This document shows, in pieces, positions 17,577-25,132 of a DNA stretch of 64,000 nt. Made by a program: the position numbers and the translations under genes. The notes under the pieces were generated by a model. It did no database searches. It saw only the letters and a program-made list of their open reading frames with translations, and was not told the DNA's origin. How positions within the stretch are numbered: position 1 is the first letter of the stretch; each line of letters opens with the position of its first letter. This DNA is from VXNE01 sp963668365 (lineage in GTDB: Bacteria > Pseudomonadota > Gammaproteobacteria > Pseudomonadales > Azotimanducaceae), in the NCBI GenBank assembly GCA_963668365.1, contig OY764266.1:4340001-4404000 (forward strand). Direction: 5' to 3'.

Positions 17577-18542
17577 TCAAACGTGAAACGACGGGCCGAA
17601 TATCCGACGCCAGTAACGCACTGTGTCCTGTTTCGTCGGTGCCGCCAGCGCTGCATCAACGGCGTCGCCGGCGTCCAGCGCTGCCCGGACGACAGCGTCG
17701 GCTTGACCGTCCGTGTACAGCCGGGCGACGTTGTTCTCCTCGTTGACTGGGTCGATGATCTGCACTGGTTCGGTGAACTCTCCGACCTTGCTCGCGACGT
17801 AGTAGTCTTCAAAAACGATCTTTTCGCGGAGGTCGCTGCGGGCCAAGTAGGTGAAGAAGTGCTGCAGCGCTTCCGGGTAATCGGAGAAGTCGAGACCTTG
17901 GTCGCACAGCAGCGAAAAGATCATCTCCACCATGAACGACTTAAACCGGAATCCCGGGTTCTCCTGCTTCAGGTTTCCGACCCAGAACTTGATCAGCCGG
18001 ACCACTTGCGTGAAGTCCTGCGGCTGCGCGTCCTTGCGCTTCTTCGTGAACTCCAGATGGCGGGGAATACTGGTTTTGAGATACGAACCGTCGTCTTGGC
18101 TGACGAGATTCCCGTACCAATCCGGGTCACCGTCGTAGAGGATCGGAACAACGTCCACATCAAGCCCGGTGCCGCGGAACGACACCGTCACGCTGTAGGT
18201 CTGCGGTCGCACTTGGTCCGGCTGGAAATTCGGGTATGCGGACCGCAACCTTTCCGCCAGGTATTCGATCAGTTCCGCCACCTCGGACGGCACGTCGGCA
18301 CCCGAGATGTAGCAGGCCACGTCTATGTCGTTCAGCGACCGGAGCGCGGTCCCTTTGGCCAGGCTCCCCGACAGCAGCATCTTGCGCAGCGTGAAATCGG
18401 GGTTATCCGATAGGTAGCGTTCCAGCCGCTCCCGAAGTCTCCGCGCCTGGGCTCGATAGACCGTCGCCTTTTCCCGCGGCAAGTTCACGCGGTCCCGCGC
18501 AAAGCGAGCGATCTCGCGGTGATCGACATGCTGGCGGGACAT
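17577..18542 (-). CDS. CD-NTase, CBASS oligonucleotide cyclase
   Basis: 321 residues with the nucleotidyltransferase signature: LLSGSLAKGTALRSLNDID (GS at 59-60, first acidic pair DID at 72-74) and the third acidic residue in GLDVDVVPIL near 128-130. This is the cGAS/DncV-like fold that makes cyclic di- or trinucleotides. The SAVED effector argues for a cyclic trinucleotide, and the HORMA/TRIP13 genes class the locus as type III CBASS. ATG 18542 is preceded by AAGGACGAAAC, a ribosome binding site that lies in a tandem 17-bp duplication. It is the first gene of the four-gene operon. Confidence 0.92.
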   Translation of the reverse strand: MSRQHVDHREIARFARDRVNLPREKATVYRAQARRLRERLERYLSDNPDFTLRKMLLSGSLAKGTALRSLNDIDVACYISGADVPSEVAELIEYLAERLRSAYPNFQPDQVRPQTYSVTVSFRGTGLDVDVVPILYDGDPDWYGNLVSQDDGSYLKTSIPRHLEFTKKRKDAQPQDFTQVVRLIKFWVGNLKQENPGFRFKSFMVEMIFSLLCDQGLDFSDYPEALQHFFTYLARSDLREKIVFEDYYVASKVGEFTEPVQIIDPVNEENNVARLYTDGQADAVVRAALDAGDAVDAALAAPTKQDTVRYWRRIFGPSFHV

Positions 18543-18544
18543 CG

Positions 18545-18578
18545 TTTCGTCCTTGTTGCTATTTCGTCCTTGTTGCTA
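18545..18578. repeat. Two exact tandem copies of a 17-bp unit upstream of the CD-NTase start
   Basis: The unit on the plus strand is TTTCGTCCTTGTTGCTA, repeated without change. On the minus strand each copy contains AAGGACGAAA, so the cyclase gene has two successive ribosome-binding-like sequences. Likely a slippage product. Confidence 0.85.
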
Positions 18579-18920
18579 TTCTTGTTCGTGTTGGGGGCGC
18601 CCAGAGAGGCGACCGCTTTCCAATTCTAAAATTGGGGTCCCATCAGCGGGATTTCAACCCCTGCCCGCCAAAGACGTCTCGATCCGCCACGACCAAGCCA
18701 AGTTGCTCGTTCAACGGGCCGTTCGTGGGCCATCGGTCGGAGTTTCGCTCTAACGAGAGTGCTTATGGACTAGATCCAGCCGCACCTGCCGCTTCCAGAG
18801 ATCGCATGTCGTCGACTTTCTGCGTCCCGATGGAGAAGTTCACGCGCCGGCCAGCAGCGATAACTGTCACAACCATCCAACGACCGCCAAGATCCAGTCC
18901 TGTATGGACACCCCGGATAA
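18579..18920. other. Region upstream of the CBASS operon, no intact gene
   Basis: No convincing gene on either strand. It should hold the CBASS promoter. A short inverted repeat CCAATT-CTAA-AATTGG is centred near 18625. Part of it may be degraded sequence of the restriction-enzyme remnant that follows. Confidence 0.45.
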
Positions 18921-19112
18921 GGCAAGAAACGTTGCCCAGACTTCATGGTGCCGAACGAACACAACCCGCACGCGGTAATCGAGGCGAAGTTGACTGAGGA
19001 CGATGGGACCGCGCGGGACAAGGTGACGCGCATCCAGCACTTGGCGGACCTGAGCTTGGCGGGAAGCGGGAACCCGGCATTCGAGGTCGTCGCGTGCATA
19101 GTTCAAAGCCGC
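18921..19112 (+). pseudogene. Remnant of a PD-(D/E)XK restriction-endonuclease-like gene
   Basis: After an in-frame TAA, the frame reads GKKRCPDFMVPNEHNPHAV, then IEAKLTEDDGTARDKVTR and a stretch ending in FEVVACI, before losing sense. The Asp of PDF and the Glu-x-Lys of IEAK are spaced as in PD-(D/E)XK nucleases. Similar wording (EAKLTEDDGTARDKV) is familiar from restriction-endonuclease-like proteins. No start or full-length frame remains, so this is a decayed internal fragment, on the strand opposite to the surrounding genes. Confidence 0.5.
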
Positions 19113-19371
19113 GCTACACGTTCCGCAATCCCTCTACAGTGCTCTTGGGCGCCCGACCTAGTAGCACAGCACTAACAGCGGCCACTGCTTTTGCCTGACT
19201 GCGCAGTACCCTCACATGCTCCCTGAGCGGTTTGTCTTGAGGCTGATTTCGGCATCAACTCCACCCGGTGGCGTCGAGAAGCGCCTCGAACAGTCAGTCT
19301 GTGCCGGTCATCTCCGGGTAACCCACCAATATGCTTCGAGTGGTTTCGGGATTCCGCTAGTCTGGTTGCTG

Positions 19372-19596
19372 TCAGCCAGCAGTCATTTGCAGAGCGTACT
19401 TGACGACCTGCTCGCAAGTGGGCGTAAAGTCGTCTTCATCGCTATCTGCCTGCATTCGGCGCATGACTATGAACAAGGCCGTGTGATGCACTTCCCGCAG
19501 TTCGACATCTTTCAGAATGTATGAATTGTCACCCACGCTGAAGCCGGGGTGGAGCTTCGTCACCAACTGGCTTCCCAACAAGGTCATTTTTGCCAT
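19372..19596 (-). CDS. Hypothetical 74-residue protein
   Basis: Starts at ATG 19596 with AGGTACGGCG upstream and ends at 19372. The sequence (MAKMTLLGSQLVTKLHPGF..., DDFTPTCEQVVKYALQMTAG) is soluble and slightly acidic with no recognised domain. It lies 33 bases after the small membrane-protein gene on the same strand, so the two probably form a transcription unit. No function is proposed. Confidence 0.5.
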   Translation of the reverse strand: MAKMTLLGSQLVTKLHPGFSVGDNSYILKDVELREVHHTALFIVMRRMQADSDEDDFTPTCEQVVKYALQMTAG

Positions 19597-19629
19597 CGCC
19601 GTACCTACCCTTCAGGCATGAACGACAGG

Positions 19630-19956
19630 TTATGACGGGGGCAACGCCGAGGCACGCCCCCCGAAGTAGAACCCCGTCACGGAACCGCTAAGCGTCCCGA
19701 ACGCCACGAGAACCTTATCGATGAGGGTATCGTCGGCGGCACTATCAAGAAACGGTACGAACACCAGAAAGATCACGAACGATCCGACGATGGCCAGAGC
19801 CAGCACACCGCGTACCGATCCTCTCGGCAGGTTGAACGCTCGCAACTCCGTCCGTTCGCTGTTCATGTATGCCGCCGCCACCGGCCAGCCCACACCGACA
19901 AGCAGCAGCCAACCCAAAGTGGTCCAGATCAATCCACCCATCAGACCGCCTTCCAT
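19630..19956 (-). CDS. Small membrane protein, function unknown
   Basis: 108 residues with two or three hydrophobic segments: LIWTTLGWLLLVGVGWPVAAAYM (residues 9-31), VLALAIVGSFVIFLVFVPFL (about 50-69) and a weaker glycine-rich end (LSGSVTGFYFGG). ATG 19956. No family recognised. Placed between the restriction-modification remnants and CBASS, it could be a defence-associated membrane protein, but nothing in the sequence shows this. Confidence 0.55.
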   Translation of the reverse strand: MEGGLMGGLIWTTLGWLLLVGVGWPVAAAYMNSERTELRAFNLPRGSVRGVLALAIVGSFVIFLVFVPFLDSAADDTLIDKVLVAFGTLSGSVTGFYFGGRASALPPS

Positions 19957-20164
19957 CGTTTATTCTCTTGTGTTCGTGTTCTAGCTAGGCCGACTTTAAC
20001 CTACGCCGCTCGCCTTCCGATAGTGCTGCGGCCCGCGAGGTACAAATAGTGGAATGCACTAGTCTTAGACTTCCCGGCCCGAGTCCATCGTTGAGAAGAG
20101 ATTTACACGGGGAAGCAGTCCTCCACGCCAACGAGAGGTCCGTCGATCACATCCCGTCGATCAT

Positions 20165-20923
20165 TTAGAGCCGTGTCCACTCGGCGTGAACAGTGCAGGC
20201 TTCAAGGAGAATGCTGCGGACGGTGATCTTCGCGTCGGATCGATCCAGGGCGACTCGGGCCAGGACACGACCCTTAGAGTCCGTGCAATCGATTACCGGG
20301 GCATCGTTTTGGAATGTGCTGAGCGGCGCTTGCTGGATTGCGTCGAATAGCGAAACGGGGATTTCGACAAGTTGATAAAGGTCGGGTACCTAGTCGGATG
20401 CCTCGCGAAAGGCGCGGAGCATCAGGATGGCGTTCACGGCGGTCCGGTAGGAGGTGAACAAATCGATGGTAGCGTCACGTCTTGCCTTGGGTGTCCGGGT
20501 GTCCTGTATCCAGGCGGCCTCGGTCAGCTTGGATATATGAACGGTCTTTTTCGACAGGTTCTTCGCCGCGGTGGACTTCAATGACAAGTGTCTTGTCGAT
20601 GCGGGACCCACGCTCACCGATAGGTCCACGAATCGTTGGGTGGCTGACGCTTCCGGGGTTACGTCCCATTTCACATGTCGACAGGCATTACGGAAGACGG
20701 TCTCGAACGACGTAAGACCGAGCGCGACCGTCGTGGCGGCGTGGTGGACCGAGAGAGCAAGGCCGAAATACTCGATCCATTCCGGGACGGTCGTAAGCCA
20801 AGTGCCCTTCGAGCGGATGTTGGCCTCGGACGGATTGGACAGGGACTCGACAACGTCCGAGACGAACGCGATCTTGGCTGGCGAGAACGTGTCGAGCTTC
20901 GCCTTGAGTTCGCCCAGCGTCAC
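20165..20923 (-). pseudogene. Type II restriction endonuclease interrupted by one amber codon
   Basis: GTG 20923 overlaps the methyltransferase stop (GTGA). The first part encodes 177 residues (TLGELKAKLDTFSPAKIAFV..., LKSTAAKNLSKKTVHISKL, TEAAWIQDTRTPKARRD), ending at TAG 20390-20392. The same frame then continues uninterrupted for 74 more codons that plainly belong to the protein (VPDLYQLVEIPVSLFDAIQ..., ARVALDRSDAKITVRSILL, CTVHAEWTRL) to TAA at 20165. One base change (probably TGG to TAG) would restore a 252-residue enzyme. The family was recognised as a restriction endonuclease from LKSTAAKN and HISKLTEAAWIQD; the recognition site is unknown. Confidence 0.65.
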
Positions 20924-21900
20924 CTGCCGTGCATCCGGCGCTCGATAAGATCGGCAAACGATGGGTTGAGCTCAATACCCACCCACCGCCGCCCTAGACC
21001 CTCAGCCGCGAGCAAAGTCGTGCCCGAGCCTGCGTAGGGGTCCAGGACAACACTATCGGGTCGGCTCGTGATCGAAACACATCGTCGCGCGAGCGTGAGA
21101 GGCATCATGGCGGGATGGTCGTCCTCGTGACCATTTGCGCACTTGACCGGCTCGGTGGGTATCTCCCACACGGTACGCAGTCGTCTACCGTTGGGGCCGA
21201 CGACCGCGCCAGTGTCGTAGAAGTAGTTCTGCTCCTTCGAGAGCAGGAACACCGTTTCGTGCGCCTTGGTGGGGCGGTCGCGAACCGACTCGGGATGGGC
21301 ATTCGGCTTGTGCCAGATGACTTCGCTACGGATCCACCAGCCGGCGTCTTGAAGCGCCAATGCGATACGCCACGGCACACCAATCAGATCCTTGGGCTTC
21401 AATCCCTCCGGTGTGCGCGGCCGAACGGGCATGGCCCGCGCACGGTTTTTGCGATCAGGAGCACGGTAGCGCCGGTTGCCCGACGTATAAGAGTCGCCCA
21501 CATTGAGCCACACGGTCCCGTCTGGTCGAAGCACGCGCCGCAACTCATCAAAGGCCTCCACGATGCTGCGAACATAAGAGCGCAACGTGTCGTCGCGCCC
21601 GATCTAATTCTCGACTTGGTAATCCCTGAGAGACCAGTACGGAGGTGAGGTCACTACGGTCTGAATGGATTCCGCCGGCAACAGACTCAGCGCACGCCGG
21701 GCATCCGCGCAGATCAACAGGGACTCCGAGATTGACCGCACGCGGGGACTCCGGTCCGTAAGCCGCCGATGGGTGCCAAACGGGAACAGCGCGGGAGACC
21801 GTGCTGTGGTCGTGAAGTCCTTACCGCCGACGGTCGATTGGTGGGATTCGACGCCCGATGAGGCGGTGTCGGAGACGGGTGCGATGATCGTGTCGCTCAT
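20920..21900 (-). pseudogene. Site-specific DNA methyltransferase interrupted by one amber codon
   Basis: The reading frame from ATG 21900 encodes motif IV TSPPYW then SLRDYQVEN, followed by TAG at 21604-21606. It continues in the same frame with IGRDDTLRSYVRSIVEAFD, RRVLRPDGTVWLNVGDSY and the SAM-binding DPYAGSGTTLLAA to TGA 20920. The conserved wording around this point is normally VE-x-Q-IG, so CAG to TAG is the likely change. This is an N4-cytosine or N6-adenine amino-methyltransferase with the target motif first (beta-class order). The catalytic motif is split from the SAM site, so no activity is expected without readthrough. Confidence 0.8.
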
Positions 21901-22028
21901 TTGTTTCGTAGTGTGCGGTACCGTTCGTGTTCCAGCAAGGCCACGCATGGAAACGGGGCCATCGGGTTTCTAACGTGTTCTCCCCGCCGTCGTCCTCCAA
22001 AAATCACGGTCCGACCAGGAACGATGCT

Positions 22029-22133
22029 TCAGAGAAACGTGACGGCGTTTGACTCATCGACCGCCTGCGCTTTCTTGGTGCGAATCTGGCGCAACATGCT
22101 TCGGAGTTGAGAAGAAGTGACTCTTCGTGCCAT
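22029..22133 (-). CDS. Possible 34-residue basic protein upstream of the restriction-modification genes
   Basis: ATG 22133 with AAGG eight bases upstream; reads MARRVTSSQLRSMLRQIRT then KKAQAVDESNAVTFL. The codon pattern and ribosome binding site suggest a real or recently truncated gene. I recall longer coiled-coil proteins with a QLR...KQRQAV start next to restriction genes, so this may be a shortened version. Small size keeps confidence low. Confidence 0.35.
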   Translation of the reverse strand: MARRVTSSQLRSMLRQIRTKKAQAVDESNAVTFL

Positions 22134-22307
22134 TTGGTCGACCTTATGCGCGTGTGCGCGTGCGCGGCCATTTGCGGCTAAGGGAGAACAATCGCGCCTC
22201 CAACACATATGGTCAAGTATACAGTATCGAATTGCCCCTCGTCCCCGTCAGGTCAGACTATTGAGCCTCGGTTTCACCGTGTCACGCGAGCGTGAAGGGC
22301 GTCGTCC

Positions 22308-22374
22308 CGCGCCCGCAACTACGAGTTCGTGCTAGCGGCCCGGTCGCTCGGGGTGTCGAACCTGACGATCCTCC
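22308..22374 (+). pseudogene. Fragment of a second yejE-like permease
   Basis: 67 bases encode RARNYEFVLAARSLGVSNL plus TILR, the same residues as the EAA loop of YejE at 5519-5587, but with several synonymous differences. It is therefore a homologous, not recently duplicated, segment. It is joined directly to copy 2 of the 42-bp repeat, the element that ends the intact yejE. Confidence 0.8.
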
Positions 22375-22416
22375 GATCAGGGGGCTGGGTTGGTTGGACC
22401 GCAGGCGGCTTGATTG
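22375..22416 (+). repeat. 42-bp dispersed repeat, copy 2
   Basis: GATCAGGGGGCTGGGTTGG is identical to copy 1, and the end GGCTTGATTG is shared; a few central bases differ. It is fused to the yejE-like fragment and marks the right edge of the defence island. Confidence 0.85.
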
Positions 22417-22511
22417 GGCAGGGAACACGAGCGTCCGATTCACTTGGTGCTTGGCCGTCCCTGATGACGGGACCCGCCGAAGGCGGTAGGCACCCGGCCG
22501 AGAATTCCCGG

Positions 22512-22976
22512 TTAGCTCTGCCTGGATGATCTTGGCGAGCGGGCTCCTGGAAGGAGAATCTCGTTTTCGATCCGAACCCCCAGCGCGCGCTCGACCTCGC
22601 ACAATCGTCGGTAGCTAGCGGACGCGTAACGTTCCGCCTCGTATCGCTGAATCTGCTGCTCCTTGATCTCAAGACGTTGCGCGAGCGCACGCTGGCTCAG
22701 GCCCGCCGCAATCCTGGCCTTGATCAGGCCGTCCGCAAGTTCGTCGAACGTGGCTACCGAAATGACTGACAGATCAGCGGACTTCAACTGCTCGTACTCC
22801 TCAAGTTCTTCGCGCAAATCCGCCAGCTGGCTCTCCATGGCCTCCAACTCGGCCCGCAACAGCCTCGGATGCACAGTGGTGCTTTCCTGCAATCTAGCAT
22901 CGAACCCCTTGATCGCGCGGGCAAAGCCCGCCGCCTTCTTCCGGGTGATCCTGTACTGTCGCTCGTTGGTAATCAT
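22512..22976 (-). CDS. XRE-family helix-turn-helix regulator, antitoxin-like
   Basis: 154 residues. The N-terminal half is a predicted coiled helix (LLRAELEAMESQLADLREEL). The C-terminal half holds an XRE helix-turn-helix (IKARIAAGLSQRALAQRLE then IKEQQIQRYEAERY). ATG 22976 overlaps the stop of the DUF6932 gene (ATGA). Such two-gene sets look like toxin-antitoxin modules with the regulator second; the partner here carries a nonsense codon. Confidence 0.75.
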   Translation of the reverse strand: MITNERQYRITRKKAAGFARAIKGFDARLQESTTVHPRLLRAELEAMESQLADLREELEEYEQLKSADLSVISVATFDELADGLIKARIAAGLSQRALAQRLEIKEQQIQRYEAERYASASYRRLCEVERALGVRIENEILLPGARSPRSSRQS

Positions 22977-23440
22977 GGCAAGCTCCCCAGATCGATCAAC
23001 ACGATGCCTTTTTCGACGCCGTTGCGGTCGGTCTTGAAGAAGTCACGGTAGAGCACACCCGGCGCGGCCATCGCCGACGCTGGGAAAAGGTCTCCCAAGT
23101 ACTTCGCCTTCATCGCCGCTCGGCGGTTGCTGAAGTCGAGAAGGACCGGATCCACCCGGTCCGGATCGACGCCGACCGTTTCCCAAGCGCCGTCGTAGTC
23201 CCCGGGCAGCGACTTCGCCGTAATGAAGCTGCCGTCCAGGAGCAGCTCCTCGCATCCGGCCGCTGCCAAGTTGCGTCACGCAGCCAATAGGCCTCCCATC
23301 AGCCGCGCCCGGTGGCTGTTGCGAGCGAAGCGACCGGTAACGTCGCACCATCCCACATTGTGGAGGCCTGGTGGGAGGTAGCCGGTCTTTGGGTCAGGCT
23401 TAAGCACTACGAACACAACATTATCGTTGTGTTTATTCAT
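22973..23440 (-). pseudogene. DUF6932-type protein with an in-frame opal codon
   Basis: From ATG 23440 the frame reads MNKHNDNVVFVVLKPDPKT, GYLPPGLHNVGWCDVTGRF and LMGGLLAA, then TGA at 23276-23278, then RNLAAAGCEELLLDGSFIT, PVLLDFSNRRAAMKAKYLG and a C-terminus at 22973. The wording LPPGxH at the start and LDGSF...GDYD...LLDFSN is that of the DUF6932 family, proposed partners of XRE regulators. One base change would restore about 155 residues. An internal start after the stop could still yield a shorter protein. Confidence 0.65.
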
Positions 23441-23502
23441 AGTCAACCCCGGATCGTATGTGTGAGCACTGTGCCCGGTCCCGCCCCCGCTGGTGTCGTT
23501 TT

Positions 23503-23825
23503 GGTAGACCTCGACGTACCACAGCGCCAGCCGGCGGCGATACCGATCAGCAGGCCGCGTTCGGAGGCGTGCCTGGAGAAGAACCCGAGGCCGAACATCG
23601 CGAGCTTGGCGCCAACGAAGAACGAGTCGACTTTGCTCAGCACCTCGAGCACCAAGCCGCCGGTCTTCGTGAACGCGATCGCCGGAGCACCATCAGCACG
23701 GGCCCGAACAGGGTGAACCAGCGCGGTGCTTTCAGGTAGTGCTCGGCGTGCCGTCCTTCTTGGCGAACTTGTCGTAGAAGTCGAGGGTGGTGACGGTGGC
23801 CATGGAGTTCAGGCTGGAGTCGAGA
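23503..23825 (-). pseudogene. Fragment of an SSS-family symporter gene
   Basis: About 320 bases closely resemble the stretch at roughly 31750-32075 of the intact symporter, same strand. The encoded pieces are FYDKFAKKDG, HYLKAPRWFTLFGPVLMVL and LEVLSKVDSFFVGAKLAMF. Small insertions and deletions shift the frame at least twice, and both ends stop abruptly. It is a decayed partial copy. Confidence 0.85.
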
Positions 23826-24130
23826 TTGCGGGCACTCGAAAATCGCCCCGGCACCAATCGAACTACTGAAAATCCACCATGCATACATCGCTCCGCCGTG
23901 TAGCTACAGCGGGGTCACGGCGTCAGACCATCGTCCGCGAAGGGCAGTTGCGAACTTCCTACGCGCGTCGGAGGCCAGGCAGGTCGTGGAACTGCAAACC
24001 CGACCAAGTCCTTTTCGAAGACGCCTGTCGTTGCAGGGCCGCTTTCGCCGCACGCTAGCCCCTGATACGATGACCGCCTGAATAATTGCTTGCCGCAAAG
24101 GGAAAATCAAGAACAAAAGGATCCGAGTGT

Positions 24131-24970
24131 TTGAAACCCGCATTGATTTTCGACCTGGATGGAACGTTGCTGACTTCAGCCCAATCCGTACACCCAGAGA
24201 CGTCTGTATCTCTGTTGACTTGCGCAAGACTTGGTTTCGTCCTCGTTATCGCAACCTCCCGTCCCATTCGGACGGTGGAGCGTTTTGTGACGAGGCAACT
24301 ATTGGCGCAGATGGCAATAATTACCTTGAACGGTGCAGTCACCTACCCTAAAGGACCACACAGTAAACCGGTGTTGAACGGTACGCTCGGTACCAAAAGC
24401 GAAGCGCTCGCCGAACGCCTGTGCAGCATGGACTACTACCTCTCGGTGGAAACTGACGGTCGCACATTCAGTTCCAATCGACGTCAGACAACCGAGACTC
24501 TACGAAATCGGCAAGCGACGCGCGCTGAGGTGGTCGACTGGGAGGATATCGACTTCGCCAAGGTTTCAAAAATTGCCGCTGATGGAGAAGGGAGATCCAT
24601 TAACGTTAATGGGTACGCCGAGATCTTTGGTGTAGATGTAATTCCGGAAATGTCAAACACATTTGTGAACTTCCTTCCAAAGGGTATTGATAAAGGTTCG
24701 GCGCTAGAGGCGTATGCAAATCAAAGTGGACTTGATTTGCACCGTTCAATTGCATTCGGTGATGACCTGCCAGACATTAGCCTATTTGACAAGGTAGGCA
24801 CTGGTGTTGCCATGGAAGGCAGTCCTATGGAGCTTGCCGCAATCGCTCATCATGTGATAGGTAGCTGTGATGGTCCCAGCATCGGGGACTTCCTGAAAGC
24901 AGAGTTCCCGAAACGGTCGCCTGTTACAGAGGGCGCTTCCGTCAAGAGAGTGCTCACCGAAGGCGACTAG
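24131..24970 (+). CDS. HAD-superfamily hydrolase, Cof type
   Basis: A 279-residue phosphatase. Motif I is FDLDGTLL right at the N-terminus, motif II ATSRP, and motifs III/IV are KGIDKGSAL and AFGDDLPDISLF, the arrangement of Cof-type (IIB) HAD phosphatases acting on sugar phosphates or cofactors. TTG 24131 follows AAAGGATCCG; an ATG at 24086 would add 15 residues not expected in the family. The gene is visibly richer in A and T than its neighbours, which suggests transfer from another genome. It stands alone between fragments. Confidence 0.82.
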   Translation: MKPALIFDLDGTLLTSAQSVHPETSVSLLTCARLGFVLVIATSRPIRTVERFVTRQLLAQMAIITLNGAVTYPKGPHSKPVLNGTLGTKSEALAERLCSMDYYLSVETDGRTFSSNRRQTTETLRNRQATRAEVVDWEDIDFAKVSKIAADGEGRSINVNGYAEIFGVDVIPEMSNTFVNFLPKGIDKGSALEAYANQSGLDLHRSIAFGDDLPDISLFDKVGTGVAMEGSPMELAAIAHHVIGSCDGPSIGDFLKAEFPKRSPVTEGASVKRVLTEGD

Positions 24971-25132
24971 AGCGCGGTGCCCAAGGCAGGCGCCCGAAGG
25001 AGGCCGGGCCTCCGTAACCGAATCGTCGCAAAGGCGAGCGATCAGCAGTCTTGGTGGCGGCCGCAGGCGGTTCGATCGACGCCAGGCAAGCTCAGCGAGG
25101 CCGCCGCAAGCACCTACCGACGCCGCCACCGC

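Noticed and set aside
20165..21900. UAG reassigned to an amino acid
   Set aside because: Several intact genes in the window end in TAG exactly where expected (yejA, yejB, the SspC-like and TIR-SAVED genes), so general recoding is unlikely. Local readthrough is still possible.
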